Shown one piece after another: positions 21,843 to 31,341 of a stretch of 64,000 bases of DNA. Under the pieces are notes generated by a model. That model was not told the origin of the DNA and ran no database searches. It saw only the letters and a program-made list of their open reading frames with translations. The stretch comes from Fusarium oxysporum f. sp. lycopersici 4287 (taxonomy: Eukaryota > Ascomycota > Sordariomycetes > Hypocreales > Nectriaceae): positions 1,990,914-2,054,913 of the forward strand of contig NC_030991.1 of assembly GCF_000149955.1 (NCBI RefSeq), given 5' to 3'. How positions within the stretch are numbered: the stretch's first letter is position 1; every line of letters begins with the position of its first letter. A program made the position numbers and the translations under genes.

Positions 21843-24748
21843 ATGATTTTAGAGTACGAAACATTGCTCTCAGATGTATCTCGTCTTTTTGCCTCCCCTC
21901 TTCCTTGGTCATGCAATGCAAGTTCAAATGATGCAGAACGCATTATAATCGAAGAAACCGGAGCGTTATTGGCGGTATACATGGGAGAGATTCCTATACA
22001 CCTCGCAAATAAAAACACACTAAGCGATGAAAAGCTTGACAGAATTGCCTTGCTGCTGGCAAGTCTTCTCTTGAATCTCGAAAATCTTGTGAACGACGAC
22101 ATACCCCTCTGGAATACAGTACGTGAATTCATATTATTCTCCAAGTATTGATCTGTAGCCTGGCGCGGTTCTGTTTCAGCAATACATTGTGAAAGAACCT
22201 TGGGTAGTACTCTGAGTGCTGACAAGTCTGCCAGTCCACGACGGAAGTAGCTGTCATGTTCCCAAAGCTCAATGCATTGCGTCTTTCAATCCAACGAGAA
22301 CCATCTATCGATACCTGCGCTCGATATCTTTCTCTTCACCAACAACCCATCAAGTTCAAAGCCACCCGCCGCCGTATTTCGGGTATCCTTGAAGACATTA
22401 AAAGGACTACAGGTGATCGCCCTGCAGAGTCAGTTGTCCAGCCCCCGATGGATGCACCGATAACACCTGTACAATTTCATGAGTCGTTTTATACCTGTAC
22501 TACTGGGGTACTTGACGCCTTTCAACATCATCTCAAAGTCTGTGAGCCACGGAGTTCTAATCACAAAGCCTTTCTCCATCTCAAAGGTTCCCCAAATTCC
22601 GGCATGGAAGACCAAGGGGACCGGGTAGATATCCTGCTAGCAATATGCAGCCTACAAGAAGCTTGGCAAGAAGTACGATGCGCATTTTTGGGTTGCAAGT
22701 AAGTGCCGCCTACGGCCAGGCTTAAAATAAACCTGAGACTGACTTCCTCCAGGCCTCTCAGCACCCCTCCTGGGGAGCCAGGCTGCATCAGAAGTATTTG
22801 TGAAGTTGCTCGTGAGACATACGAATTCGCTGGTGTTGTCGAAGTCCATGTTTGCGAGCAGCAAATTTTTAATAAGTCGATCGAAGAGACAGGGACGCCA
22901 TATTCCAACGCAGTCCCTGCTATTACGCTCTCCAATCTAATGGACAAGGGTTTATTGGCGAACCGCTACACATTCCCAGAAAAACATAAGCTTGTTCTAG
23001 CATTCAACCTCGCCCAGTCTCTGCTCCAACTTTATTGCAGTCAATGGATCCAAAAGGACTGGACTGCAGAAGAATTATATTTTTTGTACGAGACTGACAA
23101 GAAGAAAGTTCACAATATTCATCAACCATATATCTGCTGCTTCTTTGACGGGAGGACTTACAAATCCGATATCGAAGACAGCTGGCACAGATATCCCTTT
23201 ATACTTGCCTTTGGCAAGTTGCTCTTTGAGATAGCCGAAGGCAAACCCATTGTGGTTGAAAAATCGAAAGACGGGAGATTCAGCCTTCTCAGGACATTAA
23301 ACCTACGATTCGAGAAAAGATGCAAAGATTATTTCTCGACGGACTATTCTCGGGCCATTCTTGGTTGTCTGAGATTTCAGAAACTATTGCAGGAACTTAC
23401 AGTTGGTAATGAGCTAATAAAGTGCAGACGTGTTATCCAAAAAGAGATTGTAGAACCTTTAGGCCGAGAGGTCGCAAGGTTTAACAATGTGACCCCTGGT
23501 TCTCAGGACCTGGATTTGAACGAGACATTTTTTCTGGACACAGCCAACAGCCAAAAGCAAACAGCAAGATCAAAAGACTTGGACAGTTTAGAACACGCCT
23601 GTTCTTCTGTCAATGAGGCCCCAAGCCTTCCAATCAGGCTCCTGCAGTTCAGTGATTATTCGGAAGCTTCGTCGGAAGAGAAGTCTGTTTCCTATTACAC
23701 CAAAATACTTTGTACGTTTGCTGAGTCCTTATCCTAGAAAGAACTTTGCAAGGTCCTTCCTGAAACGATTTGAGGAGTTCAGAACACATCATGTCTCACG
23801 ATCTGAGCAAGCTCCACGGGTAAAGATCGCGGTTCTAGATACCGGCTTAAATCTTGATGATCCTAGTATCCGTGCTTTACGGCGTAGGATAGAATGCTGC
23901 AATCGATCACGGGAGATCAACAGCTATAGAAATCCGATAAGGGAAACTCGAAACTTCACGGCAGACTCGGACGCCGATGCAGAAGGCCATGGAACCCGAG
24001 TCGCAGGGCTTCTTCTAACAGTCGCACCAGAAGCTGATGTTTATGTGGGAAAGATATCTCACAAAATGACGACTGAGGTTTCTGATAGAACGATTCTAGA
24101 GGCACGTACCTGAGTTGTATACTGTGATCAAGGACCTACTAACACGAAGGGAAGGCTTTTCAATGGGCTATTGGTGATATTGGTGCGGACATTGTTTCCA
24201 TGTCATTTGGATTTGTCGCAGATCCTGTATGGAAAGGTGACATGGACCGAGCGATCCGTAGTGCGTATTTGTCGAACAAGCTTTTATTTGCCGCGGCATC
24301 CAACTACGGAGCCAACAAGCGTAGAACGTACCCGGCCAACGCAACGACAGTCTTCTGCATACACGCGACGGATGGGAACGGAAACAAAAGTGGAATGGAC
24401 CCTGTTCCTCTTCAAAACAACAACAATTTTACCACGCTAGGGGTAGCGGTGCCGTGTGGCTATACAGATGGAAAGGAGAACTTTCTCAGCGGGTCATCTT
24501 ACTCGACCCCCATTGCGGTAGGAATTGCTGCAAACATATTGGACCAGGCGGGAGTATTGCAAAGAAATGGAGTGTTAGATGTCGATCAGCGTAAGAAGCT
24601 TTACGGCTACGACGGCATGAAAGGAGTCTTCGAACTTATGGCATGTCAGACGGACCGTTATGATTACCTGGCACCTTGGAATCTTTGGCATGGGGCCGCG
24701 GATTCGGATACAGTATGGGCTAAGATCAAGGAAGTACTTAGGAAATAA
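21843..24748 (+). CDS. DUF7580-like / subtilisin (S8) serine protease fusion, 878 aa
   Basis: Exons 21843-22118, 22235-22698, 22753-23682, 23738-24105 and 24150-24748 keep frame; intron 4 has branch CTAAC and intron 3 a GTCTGT donor. The first exon and its ATG are the least certain part. Residues about 150-550 resemble the fungal DUF7580 region (TPYSNAVPAITLSNLMDKG; KLVLAFNLAQSLLQLY; WHRYPFILAFGKLLFEIAEG). The C-terminal peptidase S8 domain has Asp in IAVLDTG (about 589), His in AEGHGTRVAG (about 639), oxyanion Asn in AAASNYGA (about 730) and Ser in SGSSYSTP (about 795), so it should be active. No signal peptide is seen, so it is likely cytosolic. It converges, 99 bp apart, on the gasdermin-like gene. 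Proteases of this type act as regulators or effectors in fungal incompatibility. Confidence 0.82.
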
Positions 24749-24847
24749 ACTATCAATCGATCTCAAATCAAACGTGGTTGTCTTCAGGTGGGAAATTTCT
24801 GAATTGAAAGCTATGGATAGCCCAGGATCGCTTCAGACTTTCTGCAT

Positions 24848-25702
24848 TCATGCAAGAATAATCCATCTAGACTCAGCTTCATCCTCAAAAGACGTTCCAT
24901 CAACCACTACCATCTCATCGTCGAAGTCATCCAAAGCAACCTCGCATCTAATGTCATCGCTCAGATCCAGCTCAGGAGTCTCATCCTCCTTGAGGACCTG
25001 GGAACCATCTTGCATGGTAGCGCCCTTTACTTCCACCTTGTGTTTGACTTCTCCAGACTTATATGTGATCTTACGCAACCGCAATGCCACAACACAGTCA
25101 TCGCCTCGCTCGAACGAAAACCCCTGTGCTTTCGTAGAGTGGGTACCCATCTCAAGTCCGCCTGAAGCTGGATTCCCAGGGTGCCCAGCTCCAGTAGACA
25201 TGTCAAAACCACGCCGCTCTTGATGGGAAGATTGCACAGATACTTCTCGGCCGACTTTGATACCGGTGATCATGTACACCGGTAGAGCAAATCTCGCCGA
25301 TCGCATGAAGGACCTTATCACAGGCACAGTCATGCTTGAGCGGATGTAGTCATCGGTCGGGTTGAAAAACATTGTTTCGAGGGAACCGAAGCTGTAAACC
25401 GTGTCATCGTCGAGTTCAGTATTGACCCCCGCATTTGCGCCAACACCAAGGACTGTAGAGAGAAACTTAGCCCAGATGCCAAATTTCCCACTGAATAACT
25501 CTTTACGTGTAGCGGTAAAGCCTTCCATTTTGTGCGGCCCATAGATCTCATCTGACGAGATCTTCAGGCGTTGTGTTGGGCCAGCGTTCAGCGGGTTCAA
25601 AGTTGTTGGATTATCCAAGATGTGGCCGAGATCAACTGGGCCATATGGAGGTGGCGGGGTGGTGAGATCGGAAACAAGGATGTAAGTGTTCTTGGTCGCC
25701 AT
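24848..25702 (-). CDS. Candidate gasdermin-fold pore-forming protein, 284 aa
   Basis: An intron-less ORF; I chose ATG 25702 (MATKNTYILVSDL) over the upstream in-frame ATG at 25777, whose extension is unlike the rest. The order of elements resembles gasdermin N-terminal domains: an early GPVDLGHILDNP segment, a Gly/Ala-rich stretch (STVLGVGANAGVNTEL), TVYSFGSLETMFFNP, and PVYMITGIKVGREVSVQSS before a charged Ser/Gly loop. The 284-residue length matches fungal gasdermins such as HET-Q1 and RCD-1. Residues about 230-284 are acidic and could be an inhibitory tail released by cleavage. Known fungal gasdermins are often encoded beside protease genes, as here. The match is by pattern, not alignment, so an unrelated fungal family remains possible. 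Confidence 0.45.
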   Translation of the reverse strand: MATKNTYILVSDLTTPPPPYGPVDLGHILDNPTTLNPLNAGPTQRLKISSDEIYGPHKMEGFTATRKELFSGKFGIWAKFLSTVLGVGANAGVNTELDDDTVYSFGSLETMFFNPTDDYIRSSMTVPVIRSFMRSARFALPVYMITGIKVGREVSVQSSHQERRGFDMSTGAGHPGNPASGGLEMGTHSTKAQGFSFERGDDCVVALRLRKITYKSGEVKHKVEVKGATMQDGSQVLKEDETPELDLSDDIRCEVALDDFDDEMVVVDGTSFEDEAESRWIILA

Positions 25703-27331
25703 TGTGCAACTCTTGCCTATGTCCCAACCTATATCTAGACAATGGAAATGCCACGTACTCTGTATTGAAAAGGCCATGAGCTTTTTTCAGCTCCGCAGAT
25801 GCGGCTGTATGCACGTGCTCTGGAACTACTGAAGCATCCAAAGTACCTCGACTTTTCAATGCAAAGCCAAGGCGGGGCGCCTCGGCGGTAAGGAATGCAC
25901 TTCCCAAGCCTCATCACATTGTCTTGGCTTGCAGGCTTCGCCTCCTGCGAATCATTGACCGAAGTCTCGTCTCAGTGGCGGGGGTCAGTTCCACTCAGCG
26001 AGACATAGTACGCGCCATACTCCGAATTAATAATTAGTTTTAGCATTTATGTATCTCTTTGAGCGGCACAAGGCATCCACAAAGTCACGACAGGGGCGAG
26101 GGGCCAATCAAAATGACCGCAACGGGTGGTACCTTCGCACACACCTAAATTAGTGTGTGATATAAGTACCAGCAGTAGCATTGTTACAAATCGCTACATC
26201 ACATACTTTACAACCGTACCTGCTTACTGGACCTCGCGAATTTCCTGAAATAGGCTGTAAATAGCCTCCTTTCCCTTCCTTTTTTTAAAAGGTCGTGGCT
26301 GCCCTTGCCGAAAGCCCTTGCAAGCTAGGCAAGGGCTTGAGCTGCCCCTGCCTCTGTAGACATGATTGATATCTCAGAGATATCAATCAGCATTGCCGAT
26401 TGATCTCTTCGTACCTAAGCTAATGACCACCTGCAGCAGAAGGCTTTATTATGAGAATTGACAGTCTTGATTCATCAGCCGCACCAATTAAAGAGTCTTC
26501 CGATGGCTTTATTCCTACAGGATCATCAGTAGGCTCTTCCATTCCGAGGTTGAGTAATGATGGGCTGACAGGGTGATCTCCAGATGATCAAGGCAGCACA
26601 ATTTACCACTGAGTTTCCACTTCCACTCGCCGCTAAAGGATCTACACCGGGGCGGGCCGATCTTGACTAAACGAGTTCTAATATTGCGAGGTTGGCTTTT
26701 TAACTCCCCAACCATTAGCTTCTAGCGTATAATACTATCATAACCGAGGGGCGCTAGATGACAACTGGCATACAGCCGCATTTATCCGCCCTGTCATCGA
26801 GCTTGTTGCCTGCTGTCCGTCCCACATGTCTTACTACCCCGCTTGATCAAGGAAAGGACAGTCAACATTCAAGGCTTGAGTGCAAACTTCATGGATGGCC
26901 TTTTGTCGACGTTGGTCGAGAATATGCAATCACTCCACTTTCAGATGTCCCGATGCAACCAACAATTGCACTGTCATGAAGCACACTGTCATTGCTGTAC
27001 TTACGGCAAAGGAGAGAAGAGACAATATGGTGATTGGTCAAAAACAGGAAACGTAGTGCATCTCTTAGGGCACGGACCATCAAATCGTGTATCAGGACCT
27101 GATACCGAGGGTAATTGGTACAGTAGGGTAAAGAGAGGTAGGCATGACGGGATCCGGATCTGACTATTGTTGCTTATAGTATAATCGTAGGGTATAGGAC
27201 CTGGCGAGCCCCAGGTGGTACTGTTAATAGAGCTAAATCAGAGAAGAGGAAATAAAAGAGAAAGAGAAATCGGGGGGTAAATAAAACTGTAATGACATTA
27301 TCTGAAATAAGCAATTATGGATAACCAAGCA
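25703..27331. other. Gene-poor region with a degenerate repeat
   Basis: No convincing gene was found. The short frames at 26515-26715, 26758-26979 and 26843-27163 have no motifs and no partners. The clearest content is an old repeat near 26080-26225. From about 27200 to 27330 the sequence is purine-rich and AT-rich and may be an element end. Confidence 0.4.
26080..26225. repeat. Diverged dispersed repeat, copy 1
   Basis: Shared blocks with 50660-50790 in the same order: TCACGACAGGGG, AGCCAATCAA-like, ACGGGTGGTACCTT-like, CACACA, a TTAGTGTGTGAT-like palindromic segment, CCAGCAGT, and ATTGTTACAAA followed by GCTAC. The copies differ largely by transitions. Family unknown. Confidence 0.5.
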
Positions 27332-27393
27332 ACGTGCACGGGCCAGTTGCGTTGTATCCTGTCATGTTACCGCCACGACTGCGTACAGTAGGG
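27332..27393. repeat. Dispersed repeat, copy 3 (inverted)
   Basis: This is the reverse complement of the 9541-9603 repeat (ends CGTGCACGGGCC... and ...CGCAGTCGTGG inverted). It forms the truncated 3' end of the OrsD-type ORF at 27362-28351, supplying its last residues (LLYAVVAVT) and stop. The OrsD gene is therefore cut by, or fused to, a mobile repeat. Confidence 0.6.
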
Positions 27394-28351
27394 TGCGGCC
27401 TGTGTGACGGACTGTGTTCTCGCAGCGATCTATCACCAAGTCTAATGCCCTCATGGTACACGATATTTTCTGTTCATCCACGTAGGAGCTCCTAATACAC
27501 AAATCCCCTTGCTGGCACCCTTGTGCCATAACATAGTCTGACATCAATGAATGTCGATCTGGTAACCGCGTCATTGCTCGTAGGATATCACGTCGAGCGT
27601 TCTCAAAGATGACCCGCCATTGAGTTCTCTCTGGCCATAGGCCGGTAGATGCAAGAGCATCGCTGCCCAAGTCCTTGGCACTCATGCGTGGCTGATTCAT
27701 CTGGTCAAAAAAATTCTCCTCTCGCTCTAATACATCACTTAGATGGGCGCGCGCCTCACAGTTCAGGCTTCGGACGTCTTTGCTCAAATCAGGCCGAGAT
27801 GACTTTGCGAGTCTTGCTCCCTTCTTCGATTTTTTAGTTTCTTGAAGGACCTCGAACCATCTGCTACCTTCCCGAGAAGGAAAGAACCGTTGACAGGCGA
27901 CGCCCTCGATCCATGGTAACTCAGCAGCCGGCTCCAGACCTGATATTGGCCTTCCTCTCTCTCGTGGGTTTTTCCAGAGGTGCTCCTTCATACAATGGAG
28001 CCTCATCTTTTGGGCTTGGCGGAACATACAGCCACATTTCCGGCACTTCCGTCCGTCCAATCTCGGTGCAGCAAGGCAAGAAATCGGTTCAATCGGTATG
28101 TATGGTAATTGAAGTTTAGCCTGGTTTTGGAGAAGATTTGGGATTGCGTTGACCTGCTCGACCAACTTGCGCCGGCACTCCAGAGCAATGTCATTGTGTT
28201 TTGTCCTGAGGTGTGTGTTAACCTCGTTAGGGAGGGTTGCAAATCCGCATAACTCGCACACTAAAAGTTGATATTCTGGAAGAATAACGAATGGGTAGAT
28301 TGGGTTGGACGATTGAGACTGCTTACTAGGGTCCATTGTCTTCATTAGCAA
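27362..28351 (-). pseudogene. 3'-truncated OrsD-type zinc-finger protein, 329 aa
   Basis: It resembles the fungal OrsD domain family (named after the orsellinic-acid cluster protein D; PF12013-type). There is an N-terminal Cys/His unit, LVCELCGFATLPNEVNTHLR then TKH, and a second finger, CRKCGCMFRQAQKMRLHCMK then EH. These are followed by GVACQRFFPSREGSRWFEV and a helical region ending RCENTVRHTGRT. Compared with the paralogue at 33082-34275, sequence after that point is replaced by the dispersed repeat at 27332-27393. Family function is not well defined; zinc-dependent nucleic-acid binding is plausible. Confidence 0.65.
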
Positions 28352-28674
28352 GAAACTTATTTTACTGCGATTAGGTATATGCTTCCCTATATCTCGGTCT
28401 TGGTTAAGGGAAAGATCTCTATAAACTATTTAAGAAGATTATTGCTAGTAAATGTACACTGTGAATTACGCGTACTCGCGCCCTCTCACCAACTACGTGT
28501 CTTGTGATTAATTTAATTGACCCTGGTCTAAATGAAGTCTACCCCTAGCATAAATGAAGTTTACCCCCTGTGAAACTCAAGCCTACTCCCTGTCAGGTGG
28601 GTCTAGAAATTAAATTCTACTCCCCTGTAAAAATCAATTCTACCCTGGGTTGTTTGGCATAAAACAAATGAATT
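28352..28674. other. Spacer between OrsD-type remnants
   Basis: No coding signal. The stretch 28530-28680 repeats motifs such as TCTACCCC and AATTCTAC several times and ends in the palindrome AATTCTACGTAGAATT (about 28670-28685). It may be a decayed element terminus. Confidence 0.4.
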
Positions 28675-29880
28675 CTACGTAGAATTGATTTTGGTATGGT
28701 GCACTAGGCTTGGGCTATTCTTCTCTGCTTCCTCCTGGCTTTGTCCCTGTTGCATCTTTTGCTTGATAGTTTTGGCTCGTTGGTCTACAGCGTATTTGAT
28801 GATACAGAGACGAGAGATGGCCATAATGGCAGAAAGCTTTGGCGTGAAACCCTCATAGCCCTCCCACGTACCGTCTGCCCGCACACTAAGAACAGTCAAG
28901 AAGCTGACAAGAACGCTGTCATACTCCGTGTCCTTAGTGAAATGGTCAAGAACAGAGATATATAGCTCGAGAACGGCAGTTTCTAGTAGATCAAGAAGTC
29001 TGACAATCTCGGGCGCTTCTGGATCACCCCCATTTTCTTTCCAAGCGTCAGTCAAGTCATCTGCGTGTTCCATCGTGGCATCGTAAGCTCTCTGTTGCCG
29101 TGTGCTGAGTTTGAACGGTGGTCTATCGGCTTTATTCTCAAAAGACATGCATCGGACAATGTAAGCAAGTAGCTGCTTGACCACAAGTGCATACCTCCTC
29201 TGTGTCTCGGGCTTGAACCGGAAATGGAATGGCTTTGTCCTCTCTTTCATCAGTTCTTTGCGATTGACCTCAAATAGAGCGTTCCAAGATACAATATCTG
29301 GTGTAATGACGGCCTTGGCATGGTTAACCAGCCGATCGAATGCGATGTGTATGAAGCGCAGTTGAGCATCGTCTGACTTGTCTGGATCATCCGGATCCAC
29401 TTCGTATTCCATAGCAATCAAGCCCCTCAAGAAGTCCTTTTTCCCACTAAAATCCTTCAAGTGGACAGCAGAACCAAGCCGGCGAAGCCACGGATTCGGC
29501 GCAGTAAAGTCATTCTCCTCATCGATACGCTCCGCTTCTCGACTTCGAATATCTTTACCCTTGCTCTGGAACGCATCAATGGCCCTCTGGAGTGCGGCTT
29601 GTGACTCGTTATCTTGGGCCCTTGATTATTCGAGATTCAGCCCTCTTGCCACCTCAAATAGCTCGCTTCCCGGCCCACTAGAGAATAGTCGTTGATAACA
29701 GACTCCTGTTCTCCACGGACTGTTACTCCTTTCTTCATCTGTCATGGCAGCTGAGCGACGTCCACCTTTAAGTTCCATGTCCCAATCATGCTTAACCCTG
29801 AGATGTTCTCGAATCCGCCTCAACTCTGCGCCCACATATGGGCAATTGGGCCGAGACGACGTGCTTCGCTCTGGGATAAA
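28675..29880 (-). pseudogene. OrsD-type protein remnant with in-frame TAA
   Basis: On the minus strand one frame runs from about 29880 to 28675, interrupted only by TAA at 29628-29626. Before it lie CPYVGAELRRIREHLRVKHD (finger) and CYQRLFSSGPGSELFEVARG. After it come SRAQDNESQAALQRAIDAF, WLRRLGSAVHLKDFSGKKDF and a long helical domain (QLLAYIVRCMSFENKAD). CAA to TAA would explain the stop. The N-terminal part is missing beyond 29880, where an AT-rich tract begins. A more decayed copy of the same segment lies on the plus strand at 43097-43770. Confidence 0.65.
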
Positions 29881-30012
29881 CTCACAAGGAAATAGACTGT
29901 AAAAGAATAGGTAAAGCAGCAGTTTTACCGAACTCCTAATAGACGAGCCTAGAATACTGAAGAAGGATTTTTCTGAGACCCTGAATGCACTCTAGTTACG
30001 TAAAACCCTTTA

Positions 30013-30450
30013 ACGTGGTAGATAAAGGGAGCGACGCAGACAAGTAAGCGACGCACTACCTTATATACCTTAAAATCCAGTTTTTAAAAGCTTATAAAAA
30101 ACTTAAATTAAGTCTATAATAGCTATAATTTTAATAGCTTATATGTAAGTCTTAAATTAAGTTATACTATTTTTCTTAAACTTTTTAAAAAATTATTTAT
30201 AGCTATAAACTTAAAAATCTATTTACACTGTAAAATACACTGTATTTTAAGTTTTTCTATATAAAATAAAATAGAAAAGAATATTAAAAAAATATATTTT
30301 AATACAGCTAACTATACTCTTTTATAAAATATTTTTATTAGATTTTTAGCTATTTTATTTAAGGTAAAAATCCCTATAGAGTAAGCTATTTTTAGCCGTA
30401 CAGTGCTGTGCGTCGCTTACTTGTCTGCGTCGCATGCTTATCAACCACGT
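30013..30450. mobile_element. 438-bp MITE with Fot1-type ends
   Basis: The left end, ACGTGGTAGATAA (30013), pairs with the inverted right end TTATCAACCACGT (to 30450). Both are followed inward by GACAAGTAAGCGACGCAC. TA dinucleotides flank it at 30011-30012 and 30451-30452. The interior is extremely AT-rich and non-coding. A related end, ACGTGGTTGATAAGCATG, occurs at 55148. Confidence 0.8.
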
Positions 30451-30501
30451 TATACTTATATCTGGCTTATTATCAACCGATTTCAAGCTCTTTAATGCCC
30501 T

Positions 30502-30522
30502 CCCCCCCCCCCCCCCCCCCCC
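30502..30522. repeat. Run of 21 cytosines
   Basis: A homopolymer C tract lies just downstream of the OrsD remnant stop at 30528. Length may be polymorphic or an assembly artefact. Confidence 0.9.
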
Positions 30523-30527
30523 TTTGC

Positions 30528-30997
30528 TATTCACTTCCCCTTCTTGATACTTTCGCCTCAGCACGGCTAACCTCAAACCATGAACTTTTTTGACCGCCTC
30601 TAAACATGCGCTGATAGGTAACATCATTTCTCCACAGGTGTGATTGTTGGTCTAGCCTGCTTAAGTCTACTGGGTTACCCCTCTCCAGAACATCACTATG
30701 TTCTTGCCGGTAGTGCTCTCGTATCCGGCGAAGATCTCGTCCAATGTAACGACAGGAATTGCAGCCTAGCCCATTATGCAGCGGCGGCTCGAGATACGGT
30801 ACTGGCTCTGCCTCCGGAGGTGGAAACTTCCAGTGCTGTAAGTCATCTGTATCCTTGAGTATGTTCAGTATCTCCAGGATCTGGTTACTAATGTTCCGGC
30901 GTTCTTTAAGTGTAAGATGCTGACGGTGCAGGGGATCGACAAGATGTGCCTTTACCTGTCTAGCCAGGATAGCTGTCTTGCAATCCAGGCATATAAA
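30528..30997 (-). pseudogene. OrsD-type N-terminal remnant
   Basis: An ATG-less minus frame reads FICLDCKTAILARQVKAHL (first finger), QILEILNILKDTDDLQHW, GLGCNSCRYIGRDLRRIREH then YRQEH (second finger), and TYQRMFRGGQKSSWFEVSRA. Directly upstream in the same frame are TAA and TAG codons (31004-30998) that could be decayed Gln codons. It is the N-terminal half of an OrsD-type protein and not the missing part of the 28675-29880 remnant, because both contain the second finger. Confidence 0.6.
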
Positions 30998-31341
30998 CTA
31001 GGTTTAATTTCGACGACGTGGACGAACGGCCCCGATTCTGAGCGGGTGCATCGTCGCTTATGGGCTCGGCTGCCTTATCATCTCCCTCAGGTGACGGTCT
31101 GGGACATATAGTTCACAGGTAAACGAGTTGACGTCTTCTTCGATTCCCAATAACCAGTGATTCTTCGCTACTTAGGCTGTGGCTATTGCTTCAGTCGACA
31201 TAGTACCGCGCACAAGACGACAAATCAAGGTATCAATCGCAGTCCGCTTGTTATTCGAAGGCGAATTCCTCCTAAATCTGATATGAAAGGCCGCTTTTTG
31301 GAGATAGTGGTAAGGCTTATGATGAGTGGCTTGCGTAAGTT

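Noticed and set aside
21749..21931. 60-codon ORF with a hydrophobic stretch near 21.8 kb
   Set aside because: It overlaps the likely first exon of the protease gene in another frame and has no splice partner.
22204..22234. A separate 31-nt intron in the protease gene
   Set aside because: Too short; a single 116-nt intron (22119-22234) with branch GCTGAC gives an in-phase alternative.
23690..23745. A frameshift separating the DUF7580-like region from the protease domain
   Set aside because: A 55-nt intron (23683-23737) joins both parts in phase.
27332..30450. One continuous OrsD gene interrupted by the MITE
   Set aside because: The segments on each side of the MITE both contain the second finger and QRxF segment, so they are separate copies.
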